From: an uncultured Treponema sp.
GTDB taxonomy: Bacteria > Spirochaetota > Spirochaetia > Treponematales > Treponemataceae
Direction: 5' to 3'
DNA length: 19,882 bases
Assembly: GCA_934699065.1 (NCBI GenBank)
Contig: CAKUWD010000024.1
Coordinates: forward strand, 1 to 19,882
The notes beneath the pieces are model-generated. The model made no database searches and was not told the origin of the DNA. It saw only the letters and a program-made list of their open reading frames with translations. The position numbers were made by a program, and so were the translations under genes. Shown here in pieces: positions 7,655-14,865 of the stretch (position 1 is the stretch's first letter; the number at the start of each line of letters is the position of its first letter).

Positions 7655-8695
7655 CTACTTTACTAATTTTACATCAAAACAAATGTAAGAATTTCCTGGG
7701 ATTCCAGCCTGTGGAATTCCGTATGCTCCATAAGCAAGCTCTGGCGGAATTACCATTTTACGTGTTTCGCCAAATTTCATTTCCTGAACCATAGCATCAA
7801 ATCCAGGTATCATTTCACCACCTGCTGTTGTAAATTCAAGAGGCTCGTGTCCCTGTGGATGGAATTCTTTTGATGCATCAAAAATCTGGCCGTTAGGAAG
7901 GTAACCCTTATACTCTACTGTTACTTTCTTTCCCTTTCCACAAACAGCACCAGAACCCTCTTTAAGAATCTGATAATATGTTCCATTGCTTGCTTTTTCA
8001 CAGCCTTCAATTACTTTTGCAATTGTCTTTTTCTGAAGTTCTTCCTGGAAGCTGGCAGCCTTCTTGCTACCCTCAGCCTTGAGTTCATCAAAACTCTTCT
8101 GAGTTACTTTGAAAGCTTCAGCATCTTTACCCTGGCGAACAATCTTCAAAGACTTAATGGTATCTCCCTGAGCAACGGCATTTACTACATCCTGTCCTGA
8201 AAGAACTTCACCAAAAATTGTATGCTTGTAGTTGAGCCAGTCTGTTGGAACGTGAGTAATAAAGAACTGACTTCCGTTTGTATTAGCACCAGAGTTTGCC
8301 ATAGCAAGCTTACCAGGCTTATCAAAAATATAACCTTCAACAAATTCATCAGCAAACTTATAGCCTGGACCACCAGTTCCGTTACCCTGTGGATCACCCC
8401 CCTGAATCATAAAGTCAGCAATAACACGGTGGAATTTTAAGCCATCATAAAATGGTTTTCCCTTTGCTGCATCAAGAGTACCTTCTGCCAGACCAACAAA
8501 ATTTGAAACTGTCATTGGTGTTTCTTTGTAAAAAAGGTTAAGAATGATTGTACCTTTTTCTGTTTCAAGAACGGCAAACACGCCTTCTTTTCCTTTAAGT
8601 GCTTCCATGTTTTTCCCCTTTGAACCTGCAGCTGTACAAGATGTTAATGCAACTACAGCTAAAAGTCCTGCAATAATAGTTTTTTTAAGTTTCAT
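7655..8695 (-). CDS. Dual-family peptidyl-prolyl isomerase lipoprotein (cyclophilin-FKBP fusion)
   Basis: This 346-residue protein joins two unrelated proline isomerases. A lipoprotein signal ends at ALTSC (Cys20). The cyclophilin domain (about 38-190) keeps the active-site residues: FHR with Arg90, FMIQGG with Phe95 and Gln98, MANSGANTNGSQFFI, and DWLNYKHTIFGE with His158. A Lys/Glu-rich linker (about 190-235) leads to an FKBP domain (about 238-346) with Tyr262, FD 272-273, EMIPGF (Phe in place of the usual active-site Trp), and AYGAYGIP with Tyr322. Both domains therefore look active. Dual immunophilins in this order (CFBP) have been described from Treponema and a few other bacteria. Predicted site is the periplasmic face of a membrane, where it would help fold exported proteins. 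Start ATG 8695 follows GAGG. It lies 9 bases after the gene before it and is last in the cluster, before the terminator. Confidence 0.93.
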   Translation of the reverse strand: MKLKKTIIAGLLAVVALTSCTAAGSKGKNMEALKGKEGVFAVLETEKGTIILNLFYKETPMTVSNFVGLAEGTLDAAKGKPFYDGLKFHRVIADFMIQGGDPQGNGTGGPGYKFADEFVEGYIFDKPGKLAMANSGANTNGSQFFITHVPTDWLNYKHTIFGEVLSGQDVVNAVAQGDTIKSLKIVRQGKDAEAFKVTQKSFDELKAEGSKKAASFQEELQKKTIAKVIEGCEKASNGTYYQILKEGSGAVCGKGKKVTVEYKGYLPNGQIFDASKEFHPQGHEPLEFTTAGGEMIPGFDAMVQEMKFGETRKMVIPPELAYGAYGIPQAGIPGNSYICFDVKLVK

Positions 8696-8704
8696 TTTTC
8701 CCTC

Positions 8705-9523
8705 TTAGAATTGAGTTTTAAACCATTTATAAACAGCTTCCATTCGTGCAGACATTGAGTTAGTTATCTGACCTTTAATGCCTGGGAATTTTACGCTGTC
8801 TGTATCTGTACACAAATATAAAAGTAAATCATCACCGCAATCTATTACCAGAATATTGATAACCATTTTTCCAGGATAGATTGCCTTAAATGGCCCGATC
8901 CCCATTTTGTCCAGAATACTAAAATTACACCACAGGCTTTCCTCATTCTGACGATAAGAAAGCTTATAAGTATTTATACCAAAGCTGTTATCATCCTGAA
9001 GACAATAAGAAACCTGCCCATCTGCGCTGCCTGTATTCTGATCTGCTATTGGAGTTTTATCATCTGGTCCTGCAATCATATATGTTTTCTCATACAGAAC
9101 GCACTCTTTCTTTTTTGTAGTTGAATAATATTTCATTCCCTGCATTTTAGAAATTGAGCGTATAACAGTAGAAACATCAGCGATTGTAACTGTATTTTTT
9201 CCAGAGTTTCCTTTTTCAAGAAGCTCTTTTTTATTTAAAAGATAAAGTCCTTCGTAGGTATAAGGATAATTCTTTGGACTCTTTGTTATAATTGTTTTAC
9301 TGATTACATCACTATAATCAGATTCAGGAAGAAGAAAGAATCCTTCAGATCCATCATCGCGGTATTTTGCAACGGTTCCGTTTTTAACCAGATCGTCATA
9401 ATACTTTGAATCTATGATTGATTTTACCTTTGCATTTTCTCCTGCAAAAGCAGTACCGGCAAATGCGGTACCAGCCAGAAGAAAAAGACTTAATTTTCTA
9501 ACGAACGTTAGTTTGTTTGTCAT
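8705..9523 (-). CDS. Exported protein of unknown function, translationally coupled to jag
   Basis: I do not recognise this 272-residue family with confidence; it may be one of the Treponema-restricted DUF families (DUF6675 is a guess from memory). The N-terminus is a signal peptide, basic then hydrophobic, with a duplicated GTAFA motif giving two possible signal-peptidase sites (AFA before Gly). There is no lipobox Cys and no other membrane segment, so it is probably periplasmic or outer-membrane associated. The mature part is a mixed alpha/beta sequence, with a hydrophobic KMVINILVIDCGDDLLLYLC strand pair and a helical end (SARMEAVYKWFKTQF). Its ATG overlaps the jag stop by one base (TAATG), which implies coupled translation, and the immunophilin gene follows 9 bases later. 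Context suggests a role in envelope protein handling, but that is inference. Confidence 0.8.
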   Translation of the reverse strand: MTNKLTFVRKLSLFLLAGTAFAGTAFAGENAKVKSIIDSKYYDDLVKNGTVAKYRDDGSEGFFLLPESDYSDVISKTIITKSPKNYPYTYEGLYLLNKKELLEKGNSGKNTVTIADVSTVIRSISKMQGMKYYSTTKKKECVLYEKTYMIAGPDDKTPIADQNTGSADGQVSYCLQDDNSFGINTYKLSYRQNEESLWCNFSILDKMGIGPFKAIYPGKMVINILVIDCGDDLLLYLCTDTDSVKFPGIKGQITNSMSARMEAVYKWFKTQF

Positions 9524-10224
9524 TAACGAATTCCTTTATAAAGAACGCGAACCTGTTTGAATACACCTTCACCTTCACTCTTTGTTTCAACATCAGGAAT
9601 GTCGTTCAAAGTTGTGTGAATAAGACGGCGCTCAAACGGATTCATAGGTTCAAGCAGAATAGAGTTGTGCGAAAGGCGAACCTTATCTGCTGTAGTATAT
9701 GCGAGGCGAACAAGTGTTTCTTCGCGGCGGATTCTGTAGTTTTCTGTATCAAGGATTACACGAACTTCTTCGTGACCAAGACGTCCTGCATAAATATTTG
9801 CAAGAAGCTGAAGTGCATCGAGGTTCTTTCCCTTGCGTCCGATAAGAATTGAAGAATAAGAAGAATCAAGACGGATTCCAAGCTTTTTCTCTTCACGATA
9901 AGAAACTTCAACCTTTACATCGTAACCCATTTTTTCAATTACATTCTGTATAAATTCAATAAGCTTCTGCTCAAATTCACCCTGTGGAAGAGGATCTGCA
10001 ACAAGGCGTGAATGCTTTTCTTCTGAAGCATTTCCTGCCCAGCCTGAATTACCTTCATTATCATCAAGAGTATGAACTCTGATTTTTACATATCCTTTTT
10101 TGAAAATTGAGTTTTTCTGTGTTTCAAGAATCTCAACATCGAACTGGTCTCGTTCAAGACCAAGCTCATTAACTGCCATTTCAATAGCTTCTTTTTCAGT
10201 TTTTCCTTCAAACTCGTATGTCAT
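9523..10224 (-). CDS. jag: KhpB/Jag RNA-binding protein
   Basis: This 233-residue cytosolic RNA-binding protein has the Jag-N, KH and R3H order of KhpB/Jag (SpoIIIJ-associated protein). Jag-N spans about 1-50 (FEGKTEKEAIEMAVNELGL...). An acidic linker follows, then a KH domain whose GxxG-type loop is GRKGKN (129-134), and the R3H motif Arg199-x3-His203 (NPFERRLIHTTL). In other bacteria KhpB pairs with KhpA and affects mRNA stability and cell-division or envelope regulation. Its position after yidC is conserved widely. The start ATG 10224 has AGGAG 9-10 bases upstream. A repeat hairpin sits between yidC and this gene, and its stop codon overlaps the next ATG. Confidence 0.95.
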   Translation of the reverse strand: MTYEFEGKTEKEAIEMAVNELGLERDQFDVEILETQKNSIFKKGYVKIRVHTLDDNEGNSGWAGNASEEKHSRLVADPLPQGEFEQKLIEFIQNVIEKMGYDVKVEVSYREEKKLGIRLDSSYSSILIGRKGKNLDALQLLANIYAGRLGHEEVRVILDTENYRIRREETLVRLAYTTADKVRLSHNSILLEPMNPFERRLIHTTLNDIPDVETKSEGEGVFKQVRVLYKGIR

Positions 10225-10259
10225 TTTATATTTCTCCTATAATAGTCATCATTACATGT

Positions 10260-10325
10260 GGTTTCGATACGGTTTCACCTACTCAACCACCGGTGATTGA
10301 GTAGCCCGAAGGGCGTATCGAAATC
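10260..10325. repeat. 66-bp palindromic repeat between yidC and jag
   Basis: Outer arms TTTCGATACG (10262-10271) and CGTATCGAAA (10314-10323) pair perfectly, extended by a G/T wobble and a G-C pair. Inner arms CTACTCAA (10279-10286) and TTGAGTAG (10297-10304) enclose the palindrome CACCGGTG. CCCGAAGGG (10305-10313) makes a small stem on one side. The outer arm starts inside the yidC stop codon (TGA, 10326-10324). It resembles the GGTTTCGATACGCCCTTCGG-type repeats seen in many genomes. As RNA it could tune expression between yidC and jag. Confidence 0.75.
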
Positions 10326-12153
10326 ATTTTTTCTTTCCTTTAGCTTTTGGTGGAAGTACTTTCTGCTCTTTTGCAACAAATCCACCATTTTCTTTTTCTG
10401 CTCTCTTTTCCTTCATCATCTTATTGATAATAAGCTGCTGGAAAATCTGCAGAACGTTACTTGTGAGCCAGTAAAGAAGAAGTCCTGCCGGTGCATTATA
10501 GAACATAAAGAAGAACATCAAAGGCATACCGTACATCATGAACTTCATTGTAGCCTGGCTCTGTCCAGGAGCACCAGCCTGACCATACTGAGTAATCTTA
10601 CCTGACAACAACTGTGTTGCTACATAGATTATAGGCAAAAGACGAAGCTGATTTCCAATGAGTGGAATATTGAAGTTGAAAGTTTTAATAACATCACCAG
10701 TAGAAAGATCTGGAATCCAGCCTGGAATAAACATAGCTCCACGGAATTCAAAGTAATTATTAAAGAGGTTATACATAGAAATAAGTACAAAGAACTGGAG
10801 TAACAATGGGAGACATCCGCTTGCCGGATTATAACCAGCCTGCTGATAAAGCTTTGAGGTTTCCTGCTGAAGCTTCTGCTGATCGTTCTTGTATTTATCC
10901 TGAAGAGCCTTCATCTTTGGCTGAAGTTCCTGCATTTTAAGAGAACTAAGTGACTGCTTCTTTGAAAGCGGGAACATGATAATTCTAAGAAGGAGTGTCA
11001 TAATGATGATTGAAACACCCCAGTTATGAATAAGTTTATTGAGGAACTCAAGAATCACCTTAAGGATTTTTTCCATCCAGTTGAACAAACCACTTGTCTG
11101 CAAAGCCTGTGAAAGCTTTTTACCACCAAAGTTCCAGCCATTGTTTTCTGCAATATTGTAGCGTTTAAGATCCTTATCGCTGCGTGGACCAAAGTACATA
11201 TAGTAAGTATCAGAAACATCTGAACCAGAGAAAGCATTTCGCTCAATAATAGCCTGAGCGTTTGCATAATCATTTACTTCTACAGAAGAAGAATACCAGC
11301 TGCTCTTGATAGTTTCTGGAGCTGAAGGAATTACAAGTTCAACAAAGTATTTACCTGCAATACCACTCCAGATAAAATCTTTTCCATATTCTTTAAACTG
11401 ACCATTGCTCAACATAATCTTTTTATATTTCTGACCATTGTAAGCAATGAATTCACGGCGTTCATAACGATTCTGTTTTGGATCATAATGAGGTCCAATC
11501 TGTGGAGAAGTTCTGATTGTGTAAGCTGTACCACCAACATCAAGACCTGTTGAGTCAGCAGTATGAATAAGAACATCAAGCTTGAAAACATATTCACCAT
11601 CCATGAAAGAATAAACTTTTCGCAAAGTTGTTTTTTTGCCGTTTACTTTCATAGTTTTTGTAAAGGTAATTGTTTTATCATTGATTTCTGTATTGAAGAT
11701 TTCATCAATAATTTTTGAATCAGCTTTTCCAAATGAAATTGCACAGGTTCTGTTTCTGCTATTAACGTTATCAGAAATCTGAACAAAATCATTTGTATCC
11801 ATATCTTTGTGATCAAGAAGTTTATAACTGATAATGTCTCCACCTTTATTAGTGAACACAACCTCAACTTTATCAGTTTTAATTGTATACTTCTGCTCAG
11901 CAATAACAGGCTGTGAATTTTCTGATTCTTCAACTTCTGTATCAGCATCAGCAAAAACAGCAGCATCTTCTTCCATAGCTGAAAGATCAAGCTCCTGTGG
12001 TTCTGCCTGCTCAGCAGTTTCTACTGACTGTGTCTGAGCTGCCTGTTTTCCAATTGCAGGATTTAAACCTGGGAAGAACTTTGGCAAAATCAGATAAGAT
12101 GCAATAATTACAAGTGTAGAAAGGACAATAGCCCAAATGGTATTTTTATCCAT
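10324..12153 (-). CDS. yidC: Membrane protein insertase YidC
   Basis: This 609-residue inner-membrane insertase places membrane proteins with or without SecYEG. The order is an N-terminal membrane anchor (about 6-24), an acidic Gln/Glu-rich linker, a large periplasmic beta domain (about 80-350) as in the Gram-negative YidC type, and the five-helix Oxa1/YidC core. Helix 2 holds the catalytic-groove Arg390 in LLLRIIMFPLSKKQ. The cytoplasmic helical hairpin follows (QPKMKALQDKYKNDQQKLQQ), then AGYNPASGCLPLLLQF. The tail is strongly basic and ends GKKK, as in ribosome-binding YidC tails. Start ATG 12153 has AAGGAA 7 bases upstream. It is downstream of yidD in the rpmH-rnpA-yidD-yidC-jag order; a weak 9-bp hairpin (12176-12196) lies in the 72-base gap. 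Confidence 0.97.
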   Translation of the reverse strand: MDKNTIWAIVLSTLVIIASYLILPKFFPGLNPAIGKQAAQTQSVETAEQAEPQELDLSAMEEDAAVFADADTEVEESENSQPVIAEQKYTIKTDKVEVVFTNKGGDIISYKLLDHKDMDTNDFVQISDNVNSRNRTCAISFGKADSKIIDEIFNTEINDKTITFTKTMKVNGKKTTLRKVYSFMDGEYVFKLDVLIHTADSTGLDVGGTAYTIRTSPQIGPHYDPKQNRYERREFIAYNGQKYKKIMLSNGQFKEYGKDFIWSGIAGKYFVELVIPSAPETIKSSWYSSSVEVNDYANAQAIIERNAFSGSDVSDTYYMYFGPRSDKDLKRYNIAENNGWNFGGKKLSQALQTSGLFNWMEKILKVILEFLNKLIHNWGVSIIIMTLLLRIIMFPLSKKQSLSSLKMQELQPKMKALQDKYKNDQQKLQQETSKLYQQAGYNPASGCLPLLLQFFVLISMYNLFNNYFEFRGAMFIPGWIPDLSTGDVIKTFNFNIPLIGNQLRLLPIIYVATQLLSGKITQYGQAGAPGQSQATMKFMMYGMPLMFFFMFYNAPAGLLLYWLTSNVLQIFQQLIINKMMKEKRAEKENGGFVAKEQKVLPPKAKGKKK

Positions 12154-12225
12154 AATTTTTTTCCTTATTTATGAGGTAAAGCATAAAATGCTTTGCTATT
12201 AATCACGGACAGCACAGCTGCACTT

Positions 12226-12483
12226 TTAAGGAACGGGATCATACCCGCCTTCGTGAAATGGATTGCATTTGAGAACTCGTTTAATTGAAAGTAAAAGGCC
12301 CTTACCTGGCCCGTATTTTTGGATTGCCTCAAGCGCGTATGCAGAACAAGTGGGTGTAAATCTGCAGGTCGGCCCGTGCAATGGAGAAATACAAATTTGA
12401 TAAGCGCGAATTAAAAAACAGAAAAACTTTGTGAAAAATTTTTTTATGGCTCCGCCTAAAACTTTTGCCAGTTTTTTCAACAT
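12226..12483 (-). CDS. yidD: Membrane protein insertion efficiency factor YidD
   Basis: This 85-residue protein is a small membrane-associated helper of YidC-dependent insertion. The family signature CRFTPTCSAYALEAIQKYG is complete, with three Cys in the family pattern including the later LKCNPFHEGGYDPVP. The N-terminus is an amphipathic basic/aromatic helix that should sit on the inner membrane. Its ATG lies 4 bases after the rnpA stop, and the likely ribosome-binding site is inside the rnpA end (CAGGA). Confidence 0.95.
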   Translation of the reverse strand: MLKKLAKVLGGAIKKFFTKFFCFLIRAYQICISPLHGPTCRFTPTCSAYALEAIQKYGPGKGLLLSIKRVLKCNPFHEGGYDPVP

Positions 12484-12487
12484 AGCC

Positions 12488-12850
12488 CTATTCCTGAATT
12501 AATCCTGCCTTTAGACACAATAAACGAATTTGATCACATCGCGAGTGGAACGAATCATTTCCGGGATATATTAAAATTAACATGTCATAACCGGTGTTCA
12601 GATGTGATTTTAGTAATCGATAGACTTCACGGCTGTACCTTTTTGATAAGTTCCTTTCGACCGCGTTACCGTAGCCGCGCATCAAAGGAAAACCGACACG
12701 ATTCATTCCAAGACCATTTTCTAAATAGAAAAGTTTAGCACCCGGAATACTTATCTTTTTTCCGTTTCTAAACAGCTTTTTAAAATCAGCGGGATTCTTT
12801 ATCCGTTCTTCACGTTTAAAAAATCCCGTTTTTATCAAGTCTGTTTCCAT
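12488..12850 (-). CDS. rnpA: Ribonuclease P protein component
   Basis: This 120-residue basic protein is the protein subunit of RNase P, which trims the 5' leader of pre-tRNA with its RNA partner (not encoded here). The RNR motif is RNLSKRYSRE at 66-75. The first strand (REERIKNPADFKKLFRNGKK) and RVGFPLMRGYGNAVERN match the fold; Phe-Pro in place of the usual hydrophobic/Ser residues is a small oddity. ATG 12850 is directly preceded by AAGGG with no spacing, so initiation may use a TTG 12 bases downstream (Leu5, at 12838), which that AAGGG would suit. It follows rpmH by 10 bases, the classic arrangement. Confidence 0.94.
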   Translation of the reverse strand: METDLIKTGFFKREERIKNPADFKKLFRNGKKISIPGAKLFYLENGLGMNRVGFPLMRGYGNAVERNLSKRYSREVYRLLKSHLNTGYDMLILIYPGNDSFHSRCDQIRLLCLKAGLIQE

Positions 12851-12860
12851 CCCTTAAAAA

Positions 12861-13016
12861 TTAATACTTCTTCTTTTCGTCAGAAACTGTAAGCTTAGCG
12901 CGTCCCTTAGCACGTCTGCGTGCGAGTACCTTGCGTCCGCCCTTTGTTGCCATTCTGGCTCTGAAACCGAATTTTCTGTTGCGCTTAACTTTACTTGGTT
13001 GATATGTTCTTTTCAT
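12861..13016 (-). CDS. rpmH: 50S ribosomal protein L34
   Basis: Translating the minus strand from ATG 13016 gives a 51-residue Lys/Arg-rich protein beginning MKRTYQPSKVKRNRKFGFRA and ending DEKKKY. The MKRTYQPSK start, the FGFRARMATKGG centre and the VLARRRAKGR run are diagnostic of L34. A strong AAGGAG lies at 13030-13025. The gene sits directly upstream of rnpA and only 66 bases after the DUF721 gene, so it may share the dnaN-recF-dciA message or use its own start in that AT-rich gap. Confidence 0.97.
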   Translation of the reverse strand: MKRTYQPSKVKRNRKFGFRARMATKGGRKVLARRRAKGRAKLTVSDEKKKY

Positions 13017-13082
13017 AGAACGTACTCCTTATATCTAATAATTTAAATTTCTATTGAAATACAAAAATAGTAATAAAATATA

Positions 13083-13691
13083 TCATTTATTTAAAGAATT
13101 GGTCAAGGGAGAAAATTTGTCTGTTTCGGAGGCAATACTTTTTCTAATATTGTCAAATTTTGCCAGTAAATCTTCGGGTAAAGAAGATTGCTTATTAGAA
13201 TTATTTCCGCTGCTTGCAGCGGACGAAAATTTTTTTGAAATCTGCTTTTCATAATCAGAGAGTTTTTTTTCTTCTTCTTCAAATTTTTTCGCCATTTCTT
13301 CTCGTGATTTTTTTAACTGCTGCTCGTATGTTTCGCTAAGACTTACTTTTTCTCCTGTTACCCTAAAAGCAAGATTCGTAATTTTCAATTCAGGAAGATT
13401 CATTTTGAGTCCATTCAAAATGAATTTCTGATACATGCGAAGATATTGTATCCATCCGGAATGGTCAGTTTCAACTAACAACACTCCATTTTTCAAATCT
13501 ACAACGCGGGTGTTTCCTGCAAGGCGTTCACCTAGCGGCATTCTTTTATCACTGTCTTCTGACTCATGCTTAAAAGAATGAACACCAGATACAACTTTTT
13601 TCCACACGGTATAAATTTTGTCGGCGGAACTTGTTCCTAGATTTGCAGCTTGAAGCATCATGTCGGCGGCGGAAATTATTTTTTCATTCAT
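13083..13691 (-). CDS. dciA: DUF721 protein, probable DciA-type replicative helicase loader
   Basis: This 202-residue protein has a DUF721/DciA domain in its first ~105 residues: a helical start, a middle region GERLAGNTRVVDLKNGVLLV, then the family's aromatic block TDHSGWIQYLRMYQ (usually x-W-x-x-x-L). DciA proteins load the DnaB helicase in bacteria that lack DnaC or DnaI. The remaining ~95 residues are a charged helix (KKSREEMAKKFEEEEKKLSD), probably coiled coil, followed by a Ser/Asn-rich low-complexity tail. ATG 13691 overlaps the recF end by 8 bases, with GGTGA upstream; a GTG at 13700 is also possible. Location between recF and rpmH beside the origin fits a replication-initiation role. 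I am confident in DUF721; the loader function rests on family knowledge. Confidence 0.83.
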   Translation of the reverse strand: MNEKIISAADMMLQAANLGTSSADKIYTVWKKVVSGVHSFKHESEDSDKRMPLGERLAGNTRVVDLKNGVLLVETDHSGWIQYLRMYQKFILNGLKMNLPELKITNLAFRVTGEKVSLSETYEQQLKKSREEMAKKFEEEEKKLSDYEKQISKKFSSAASSGNNSNKQSSLPEDLLAKFDNIRKSIASETDKFSPLTNSLNK

Positions 13692-14784
13692 ACCATTCAC
13701 CGCCTTTTATTTTATACACTTTTGTAGTGTCGTGCATATACCTTTCGTAAGGTTCACCCGGCAAAAATGTACAGAAGAGCTGATCATAATCCGGAAGCAT
13801 AGCTGTTAATTTTGCTCTTTTATCTGGATCAAGTTCGAGCAAAACATCGTCCATCAGAAGTACCGGCCGAAGGCCGGTCGCGCGGGTATAATAAATTGAT
13901 TGGGCAACTCTCAAAAGAAGTGAAATTAAACGACACTGACCTGTTGATGCAGTTGGAATAAAAAGATGATGATCCATTACAAAATCAATGCGGTCACGGT
14001 GCGGGCCAGATAAACTTGTTTCTAAGTTCTTATCTCTATCTCTTTGAGAAAGGAGTAAATTTAAAATATCCTGCGAAGCAGGAAAAATTTTCTGGCCGTC
14101 CAAATCCTGTTCTTTCCACGACGGATGATAGTTTATTGAAAGGCCTTCAATACCAGTAATCTCTGCAAATACTTTTCCAAAAATCTGATTAAAAAGAAAA
14201 ATTGCTTTTTTACGTTTTTCCTGAATAATCAAACCATACTGAGCAAGCTGGCTGTCATAAACATCGAGCATATCATATTGATGATTTTTTAAAATCAAAT
14301 TTCTGCTCTTCAAAATTTTTTTATAATTTCTTAAATCGTCGATATAAGTTGAATCATAAAGTGTGAGCGACTGATCAATAAAAAATCTGCGGGCCTCAGG
14401 CTCGCCGGTTGCAAAGCGAAGATCATCATGACAAAAAAGAATACAGGGAATTGTATTTATAAGTTCTTTTCTGTCTTGAATTTTTCTGCCGTTTTTTTCG
14501 ATGCGTTTTTTATTGTTCTCAAAAATGACAGAAACTTTTTGAACATCATCTTCGCCTTTTTTATACATCGAATTTACGCTGAAATCTTTTTCACCTTTTT
14601 TTACAATCTGTGCATCAACATGAGTTCTAAAAGAAATTCCGTAAGAAGCATAATAAAGGGATTCCAGAATATTACTTTTCCCCTGCCCGTTTTCACCGAC
14701 AAAATAGACCTCTCTATTCGAAAGGTCTATCGTATCGTTTTTTAGATTTCGGAAATTGTAAAATGTTTGATAAAGAAATGGCAT
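13684..14784 (-). CDS. recF: DNA replication and repair protein RecF
   Basis: This 366-residue SMC-like ABC ATPase acts with RecO and RecR to load RecA at gapped DNA and stalled forks. Walker A is GENGQGKSN (30-38), the ABC signature is LSGPHRD and Walker B is LLMDDVLLELD. The family N-terminus (FLYQTFYNFRNLKN) begins at ATG 14784. The frame runs upstream to a GTG at 14820, but those codons are the dispersed repeat, so I reject that start. A GTG at 14796 remains possible. Shine-Dalgarno match is weak (GAGAA). Its last codons overlap the DUF721 gene, so they are likely translated together. It follows dnaN across an 81-base repeat-filled gap. Confidence 0.94.
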   Translation of the reverse strand: MPFLYQTFYNFRNLKNDTIDLSNREVYFVGENGQGKSNILESLYYASYGISFRTHVDAQIVKKGEKDFSVNSMYKKGEDDVQKVSVIFENNKKRIEKNGRKIQDRKELINTIPCILFCHDDLRFATGEPEARRFFIDQSLTLYDSTYIDDLRNYKKILKSRNLILKNHQYDMLDVYDSQLAQYGLIIQEKRKKAIFLFNQIFGKVFAEITGIEGLSINYHPSWKEQDLDGQKIFPASQDILNLLLSQRDRDKNLETSLSGPHRDRIDFVMDHHLFIPTASTGQCRLISLLLRVAQSIYYTRATGLRPVLLMDDVLLELDPDKRAKLTAMLPDYDQLFCTFLPGEPYERYMHDTTKVYKIKGGEWYE

Positions 14785-14796
14785 ATAAATTCTCAC

Positions 14797-14821
14797 GGTG
14801 GTTGAGCCTGTCGAAACCACC
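14797..14821. repeat. Palindromic dispersed repeat, copy A (5' of recF)
   Basis: GGTGGTT (14797-14803) pairs with AACCACC (14815-14821) around GAGCCTGTCGA. Read on the minus strand the core is TTTCGACAGGCTCAA, differing from the 3619 and 14839 copies in one base. It lies 12 bases before the recF ATG, so it becomes part of the recF translation-start region in RNA. Confidence 0.7.
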
Positions 14822-14831
14822 TGAGATTTCG

Positions 14832-14860
14832 ACGGTCATTTCGACAAGCTCAATGACCGT
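14832..14860. repeat. Palindromic dispersed repeat, copy B (after dnaN stop)
   Basis: ACGGTCATT (14832-14840) pairs with AATGACCGT (14852-14860) around TCGACAAGCTC. The core TTTCGACAAGCTCAA (14839-14853) is identical to that inside the terminator at 3603-3649. It ends 5 bases beyond the dnaN stop. No T-tract follows in the direction of transcription, so it is not an intrinsic terminator. Confidence 0.72.
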
Positions 14861-14865
14861 AAACT

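Noticed and set aside
12176..12196. 9-bp hairpin in the yidD-yidC gap as a terminator
   Set aside because: The stem is AT-rich with a three-base loop and no adjoining T-run in the transcription direction; at most a weak attenuator.
14785..14820. Longer recF start at GTG 14820
   Set aside because: The extra codons are the dispersed palindromic repeat, and RecF family similarity begins at ATG 14784.
14832..14860. Repeat after dnaN as a rho-independent terminator
   Set aside because: No T-tract follows on the minus strand, and recF lies too close to be independently expressed with confidence.
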